8,380 nt of DNA from Bacillota bacterium (GTDB taxonomy: Bacteria > Bacillota > Clostridia > Lachnospirales > WQUN01), in NCBI GenBank assembly GCA_009782085.1, contig WQUN01000258.1, forward strand, positions 1-8,380, given 5' to 3'. Both the position numbers and the translations under genes were made by a program. Each line of letters starts with the position of its first letter. Position 1 is the first letter of the stretch. The notes under the pieces were generated by a model that was not told where the DNA came from, made no database searches, and was given only the letters and a program-made list of their open reading frames with translations. Shown here one piece after another: positions 5,283 through 8,380 of this stretch.

Positions 5283-6043
5283 AAAACGGCCGTCAGCGCC
5301 CTGACCGACTCGCCGAAAACATAGTCGTATATCGTGCGCACGACCGGCGTCAGCGCGGTCAGCAGCAGCAGGCCGGCCAAAACCTTCACCGGCATCCCGA
5401 CCACGAAGACGTTCATCTGCGGCACGGCCTTGACCAGCAGGCCCATCGCCACGTCCAGGATGAACAGCGCCCCGACGACCGGCAAAGATATGCGCACGGC
5501 TATGACCATGAACGCCCCGACGACCTCCAGGACCCTCCGCGCCAGGTCCGCGTTCCCTAAAACCACGGCCTGCCCGGGCGGGAGCGCGTCAAAGCTGTAA
5601 AACACCGCGCCGAGGAAGGCGTTTAGCCCGCCCGTCTGGACCAGAAGCGCGCAGACCGCCAGATACAGCAGATTGCCGACTATCGGCACCTGCGTCTGCG
5701 TCATCGGGTCGAACGCGCTCGCCATCGAGAAGCCGATCTGAAAGTCCATCAGCTGGCCGGCGAACAGAATGAGCGAGAACACCAGATACACGGCGTAGCC
5801 CATCGCGAACCCGGCCAAAAACTCCTTCAGCGCGGCGGCGACATAGCCCGCGGCGGTCCCGGCGTACCAGACGTCCGCGGCCCTCCCCGACGAATAGACC
5901 AGGCAGGCCGCGGCGAAAGCGAGGCCGATCTTGCCCGTCATCGGGACGTTCAATCCGGACAGCACCGGCACGATGATGAAAAAGGCCAGCAGCCGGACCA
6001 TGATGAGCAGAAAGATATCTATATGACTAAAAAAACTGACCAT
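5264..6043 (-). CDS. fliR: FliR, flagellar export gate membrane protein
   Basis: This 259-residue, strongly hydrophobic protein has about six membrane segments, as FliR does. Its N-terminus, starting MVSFFSHIDIFLLIMVRLLAF, aligns by eye with the FliR start in B. subtilis. The family segment GQLMDFQIGFSMASAFDPMT begins at residue 96 and is followed by QTQVPIVGNLL. FliR is a single-copy part of the FliPQR export channel and packs with FlhB. The ATG at 6043 has no convincing ribosome-binding site; the upstream sequence is a heptanucleotide repeat. It lies 51 nt after fliQ. The C-terminus falls within the 19-bp repeat. Confidence 0.96.
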   Translation of the reverse strand: MVSFFSHIDIFLLIMVRLLAFFIIVPVLSGLNVPMTGKIGLAFAAACLVYSSGRAADVWYAGTAAGYVAAALKEFLAGFAMGYAVYLVFSLILFAGQLMDFQIGFSMASAFDPMTQTQVPIVGNLLYLAVCALLVQTGGLNAFLGAVFYSFDALPPGQAVVLGNADLARRVLEVVGAFMVIAVRISLPVVGALFILDVAMGLLVKAVPQMNVFVVGMPVKVLAGLLLLTALTPVVRTIYDYVFGESVRALTAVLRGLSP

Positions 6044-6045
6044 AA

Positions 6046-6073
6046 CTATTCACTATTCACTATTCACTTTTCA
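6046..6073. repeat. CTATTCA heptanucleotide repeat upstream of fliR
   Basis: Three exact copies of CTATTCA (6046-6066) and one variant CTTTTCA (6067-6073) fill the space where the fliR ribosome-binding site should be. Next to it a perfect 5-bp stem with a 4-nt loop (6076-6089, GCCGC/GCGGC) lies between fliQ and fliR. The function is unknown. Confidence 0.75.
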
Positions 6074-6094
6074 CTGCCGCGCAAGCGGCCTGCC

Positions 6095-6370
6095 CTATCT
6101 GGGTATCAGCAGTTCCGGTATGGCGGAACAAAGCCTCTGGAAGAAATCGGTCAGCGTCGTGAGCATGAACGGCCCGAACAGAATCAAAGATAGCAGCACG
6201 GCGAGTATCTTTGGGATAAACGCCAAGGTCGGCTCCTGTATGGAGGTCACGGCCTGGAAGATGCTGACCAGCACGCCGACGGCGAGGCCCATCAGAAGCG
6301 GCGGCGCGGCGACAAGCATTATCGTGACAAGCCCGTCCGTCATCAAGTCGAGCACCCTGTCCGGCGTCAT
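6095..6370 (-). CDS. fliQ: FliQ, flagellar export gate membrane protein
   Basis: This 91-residue protein has two membrane segments (about 14-37 and 50-72). The conserved stretch SIFQAVTSIQEPTLAFIPK lies between and into them, followed by LFGPFML. The size and the start MTPDRVLDLMTDGL fit FliQ, of which four copies join FliP and FliR in the export channel. I chose ATG 6370, which has GTGAGG about 5 nt upstream and lies 20 nt after the fliP stop. A longer frame from 6433 would overlap fliP and add 21 atypical residues. Confidence 0.96.
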   Translation of the reverse strand: MTPDRVLDLMTDGLVTIMLVAAPPLLMGLAVGVLVSIFQAVTSIQEPTLAFIPKILAVLLSLILFGPFMLTTLTDFFQRLCSAIPELLIPR

Positions 6371-6390
6371 ATGCCTCACCCTTCCGCTTT

Positions 6391-7164
6391 TTACCTGAAC
6401 GTCCGTATCACATTCTCGATAATATAGCTCCACCCGCCGGCCATCAGAAACAGCAGTATCTTGAACGGCATGGCGATCATGACCGGGGGCAGCATCATCA
6501 TGCCCATGGCCATCAGCACCGAGGCCACCACCATGTCTATCACGATGAACGGGAGGTATATGATGAATCCGATCTTGAAGCCCTTCGTCAGCTCGCCCAG
6601 CATGAACGCCGGGATTATCACGCTGTTGGGCACCTCGTCGCGGGTCGCGTAGGTCCTGCCGGAGAGGCCGATGAACAGCGCCACGTCCTTTTCTTCCGCC
6701 TGGCGGACCATGAAGTCCCGCAGGGGGGCCATGCCCCGGTCTATCGCCTCCTGCTGGGTGATCTCGCCGTCCGTGTAGGGTTTAAGCGCGTTGTCGTTTA
6801 TGTCGGTCAAAATCGGCCCCATCAGAAACAGCGTGATGAAAAGGGCCAGGCCGACCAGCACCTGCGTCGGCGGCATCTGCTGGGTGCCGAGCGCGGAGCG
6901 CAGAAACTGGAGCGAGATGATGACCCGAGTGAAACTCGTCAGCATGATGAGAAGCGACGGCGCGAGGGCGATCACGCCGAGGAAAAACAGGAGCTGGAGC
7001 TCCGACGCCACGCCCTTCGGGCCGGCGCCTCCGTTCAGGCTGAGGGTGACGTCCGGCAGGTTTGGGATAACGTCCTGCGCGGAGGCGGCGGCGCCCCCGA
7101 ACAGGAGCGTCAAGCCCAGCGCGGCCGCGAAAACGGCGGCGAAGACGAGCCGTTTCTTTTTCAT
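6391..7164 (-). CDS. fliP: FliP, flagellar export gate core protein
   Basis: This 257-residue protein has a signal peptide (about 1-29, ending AAASAQ) and membrane segments around 56-76, 101-118, 197-224 and 232-247. The FliP signature PAFMLGELTKGFKIGF is at residues 185-200, followed by YLPFIVIDMVVASVLMAMG. SLQFLRSALGTQQMPPTQVL (84-103) is also typical. Five FliP copies form the channel of the export gate, and assembly is assisted by FliO. The start overlaps the fliO stop as ATGA, so the two are likely translated in step. The protein looks complete and normal. Confidence 0.98.
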   Translation of the reverse strand: MKKKRLVFAAVFAAALGLTLLFGGAAASAQDVIPNLPDVTLSLNGGAGPKGVASELQLLFFLGVIALAPSLLIMLTSFTRVIISLQFLRSALGTQQMPPTQVLVGLALFITLFLMGPILTDINDNALKPYTDGEITQQEAIDRGMAPLRDFMVRQAEEKDVALFIGLSGRTYATRDEVPNSVIIPAFMLGELTKGFKIGFIIYLPFIVIDMVVASVLMAMGMMMLPPVMIAMPFKILLFLMAGGWSYIIENVIRTFR

Positions 7165-7655
7165 CCGTCCCCGCCCCCCTTAGTCCCCGTTTTCGCCCTC
7201 GGAAAATACTGTTTCAGTATCTTCTCAAACGGCAAAACGCCGGCTGGGATTTCGGGCGCGCTCTCCAGATCCTCCGGGCCGATTTCGGCCAGGAAAGAGA
7301 CGCCGCTCTTGGCGACCCCTATCAGCATGTATTTTTTCCCGGCCCTGAGCAGGTGGACATAGGACTGCATCCCGACGCCGCAGCTCTCGACGAGGCGGAG
7401 GTTCGCCTTGCCCCGCCCCCAGGAGCCGGCTTTCGCCCTGGCGAAGCGCTTCGTGAAAAAATAGGCCATGGCCAGCACGATCACAAAGGCGAGGACGACC
7501 CAGACGGCGTCCAGAAACTGGCCGGCCCCCGACGGGCGCGTCCAGCCGGGCGCGGCGTCCGGGCCCGAGGCCTGCGCCGTCAGCAGTATCGTTTGCCGTA
7601 TCGTAGGCAGTATCGAAGGCTTTATCGTTGGCTGTATCGTTGGAATCGTAAGCAT
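7161..7655 (-). CDS. fliO: FliO (FliZ-like), FliP assembly factor
   Basis: This 164-residue protein has one membrane segment (about residues 47-67, FLDAVWVVLAFVIVLAMAYF), followed by a basic KRFARAK stretch. A small cytoplasmic domain follows (LRLVESCGVGMQSYVHLLRA, then KKYMLIGVAKSGVSFLAEI). That organisation, and its place between cheY and fliP, matches FliO, called FliZ in B. subtilis. The first 25 residues are odd: a Thr/Ile/Pro-rich tetrapeptide repeat (PTIQ, PTIK, PSIL, PTIR, QTIL) encoded by a 12-bp DNA repeat, instead of a clear signal peptide. The ATG at 7655 has a GGTGA about 8 nt upstream and lies 7 nt after cheY. Confidence 0.88.
   Translation of the reverse strand: MLTIPTIQPTIKPSILPTIRQTILLTAQASGPDAAPGWTRPSGAGQFLDAVWVVLAFVIVLAMAYFFTKRFARAKAGSWGRGKANLRLVESCGVGMQSYVHLLRAGKKYMLIGVAKSGVSFLAEIGPEDLESAPEIPAGVLPFEKILKQYFPRAKTGTKGGGDG
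7581..7640. repeat. 12-bp tandem repeat at the start of fliO
   Basis: Five 12-bp units, 7581-7592, 7593-7604, 7605-7616, 7617-7628 and 7629-7640, each carry a TATCG core at the same place (for example TTGCCGTATCGT). A partial unit follows. Each unit encodes four residues on the minus strand, so changes in copy number would keep the fliO frame. Confidence 0.85.
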
Positions 7656-7662
7656 GGAATTT

Positions 7663-8028
7663 TCACCCGATCACTTTATGCACGGCCTCCAGTACCCTGT
7701 CCGCCTGGAAGGGCTTGACTATGAAGTCCCGCGCGCCGGCCTGGATGGCCTCGATGACCATTGCCTGCTGGCCCATGGCGGAGCACATGATTATCACGGC
7801 GCTTCCGTCGGCGGCCTTTATGCCCTGCGTGGCCTTGATCCCGTCCATCTCCGGCATGGTGATGTCCATGATCACAAGAGCCGGTTTGAGCTCCTTGTAC
7901 TTTTCGATGGCCACCGCGCCGTTTTCCGCCTCGCCGACGACGCTGTAGCCGTTTTTAGTCAGGATGTCCTTCAGCATCATACGCATAAACGCCGCGTCGT
8001 CCACCAAAAGAATCGTATTGTCCGCCAC
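7663..8028 (-). CDS. cheY: CheY, chemotaxis response regulator
   Basis: This 121-residue single receiver domain has no output domain. The acidic pocket is D10-D11 (LLVDDAAFMRMM), the phosphorylated Asp is D55 (VIMDITMPEMDG), the conserved Ser/Thr is S83 (MCSAMGQQ), and the Lys is K105 (VKPFQADRVLEA). It is very close to B. subtilis CheY in these stretches. CheA phosphorylates it, and in Bacillota CheY-P binds the switch and is dephosphorylated by FliY. The start is GTG 8028 with an AGGGAGA ribosome-binding site about 8 nt upstream. It lies 25 nt after fliY, consistent with one switch and export operon. Confidence 0.97.
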   Translation of the reverse strand: MADNTILLVDDAAFMRMMLKDILTKNGYSVVGEAENGAVAIEKYKELKPALVIMDITMPEMDGIKATQGIKAADGSAVIIMCSAMGQQAMVIEAIQAGARDFIVKPFQADRVLEAVHKVIG

Positions 8029-8053
8029 TAAAATCTCTCCCTAAGAACCCGCG

Positions 8054-8380
8054 TTATTTCAGCACGTTCCCCGTAATCTCCGTTATCCTGATCCCGAAAT
8101 TCTCGTCGATCACGACGACCTCGCCCTTGGCCACGAACTTCCCGTTCACCATGACGTCTATCGGCTCCCCGGCGATTTTGTCCAGCTCCACGATCGTGCC
8201 CGGCGTGAATTCGAGTATCTCCCTGATCCTCTTCTTCGTGCGCCCAAGCTCCACCGTCACCTCCAGCGGGACGTCCATGATTATGTCGATGTTCTCCTTC
8301 TGACGGAGGGACGGGGCCGGTTCGAAGCTCTGGAACCGCGCCGGCTGGACGTTTACCGGTTCCTCCGGGGGGCGCGGCCG
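8054..8380 (-). CDS. fliY: FliY/FliN C-terminal part, flagellar motor switch protein (partial)
   Basis: The frame is open from the right edge to TAA at 8054, giving 109 codons, so the 5' part is outside. After a Pro/Gln linker (RPPEEPVNVQPARFQSFEP) comes the SpoA/FliN-type domain DIIMDVPLEVTVELGRTKK, then PGTIVELDKIAGEPIDVMVN, then FVAKGEVVVIDENFGIRITE. This domain forms the base of the C-ring switch with FliM. The following cheY and the gene order suggest FliY, the CheC-FliN fusion of Bacillota that also acts as a CheY-P phosphatase. The part that would prove this is cut off, so plain FliN cannot be excluded. Confidence 0.92.
   Translation of the reverse strand, partial: RPRPPEEPVNVQPARFQSFEPAPSLRQKENIDIIMDVPLEVTVELGRTKKRIREILEFTPGTIVELDKIAGEPIDVMVNGKFVAKGEVVVIDENFGIRITEITGNVLK

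Noticed and set aside
6371..6433. An extended fliQ start at 6433
   Set aside because: It would overlap the end of fliP and add 21 residues not seen in FliQ. ATG 6370 gives the normal length.

Overview
The window is a GC-rich stretch of a flagellar gene cluster. Every gene lies on the minus strand, so the cluster reads from the right edge to the left. In transcription order it holds the C-terminal part of fliY/fliN (cut by the right edge), cheY, fliO, fliP, fliQ, fliR, flhB, a type II toxin-antitoxin pair, flhA, and the N-terminal part of flhF (cut by the left edge). Apart from the toxin-antitoxin pair, this is the fliY-cheY-fliO-P-Q-R-flhB-flhA-flhF order known from Bacillus subtilis and other Bacillota. 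The CheY is also of that type. I infer a GC-rich, flagellated member of the Bacillota (Clostridia or Negativicutes) or a relative that shares the operon; the window does not fix the genus.

The flagellar proteins form one functional set. FliP, FliQ, FliR and FlhB make the export gate of the flagellar type III secretion system, FlhA is the export-gate ring and substrate docking platform, and FliO helps FliP assemble. FliY/FliN is part of the switch C-ring, CheY is the response regulator acting on that switch, and FlhF is the SRP-type GTPase that places the flagellum. Many junctions are very tight: fliO/fliP share ATGA, flhA/flhF share GTGA, and cheY-fliO and fliP-fliQ have short gaps. This indicates one translationally coupled transcript.

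Region by region: 1-1070 is the start of flhF, with a large in-frame tandem repeat array (41- and 52-residue units) between its N-terminal domain and the GTPase domain, which must lie outside the window. 1067-3112 is flhA. 3113-3290 is a non-coding leader with SD-like sequences, a 10-codon mini-ORF and competing hairpins that look like an attenuator or terminator. 3291-3918 is an AT-richer PIN-toxin/antitoxin operon with its own promoter, lodged between flhB and flhA. 3989-5131 is flhB, whose autocleavage motif reads NPTR instead of NPTH. 5132-5263 is a small insertion between fliR and flhB, bracketed by a 19-bp direct repeat that looks like a target-site duplication of an ancestral GTGA overlap. 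5264-8380 is fliR, fliQ, fliP, fliO, cheY and fliY, with a 7-bp repeat in front of fliR and a 12-bp coding repeat at the start of fliO.

The most interesting parts are the repeat-expanded FlhF linker, the toxin-antitoxin module inside the export-gate operon followed by a possible attenuator upstream of flhA, the footprint of a small mobile repeat at the fliR/flhB junction, and the FlhB NPTR variant.
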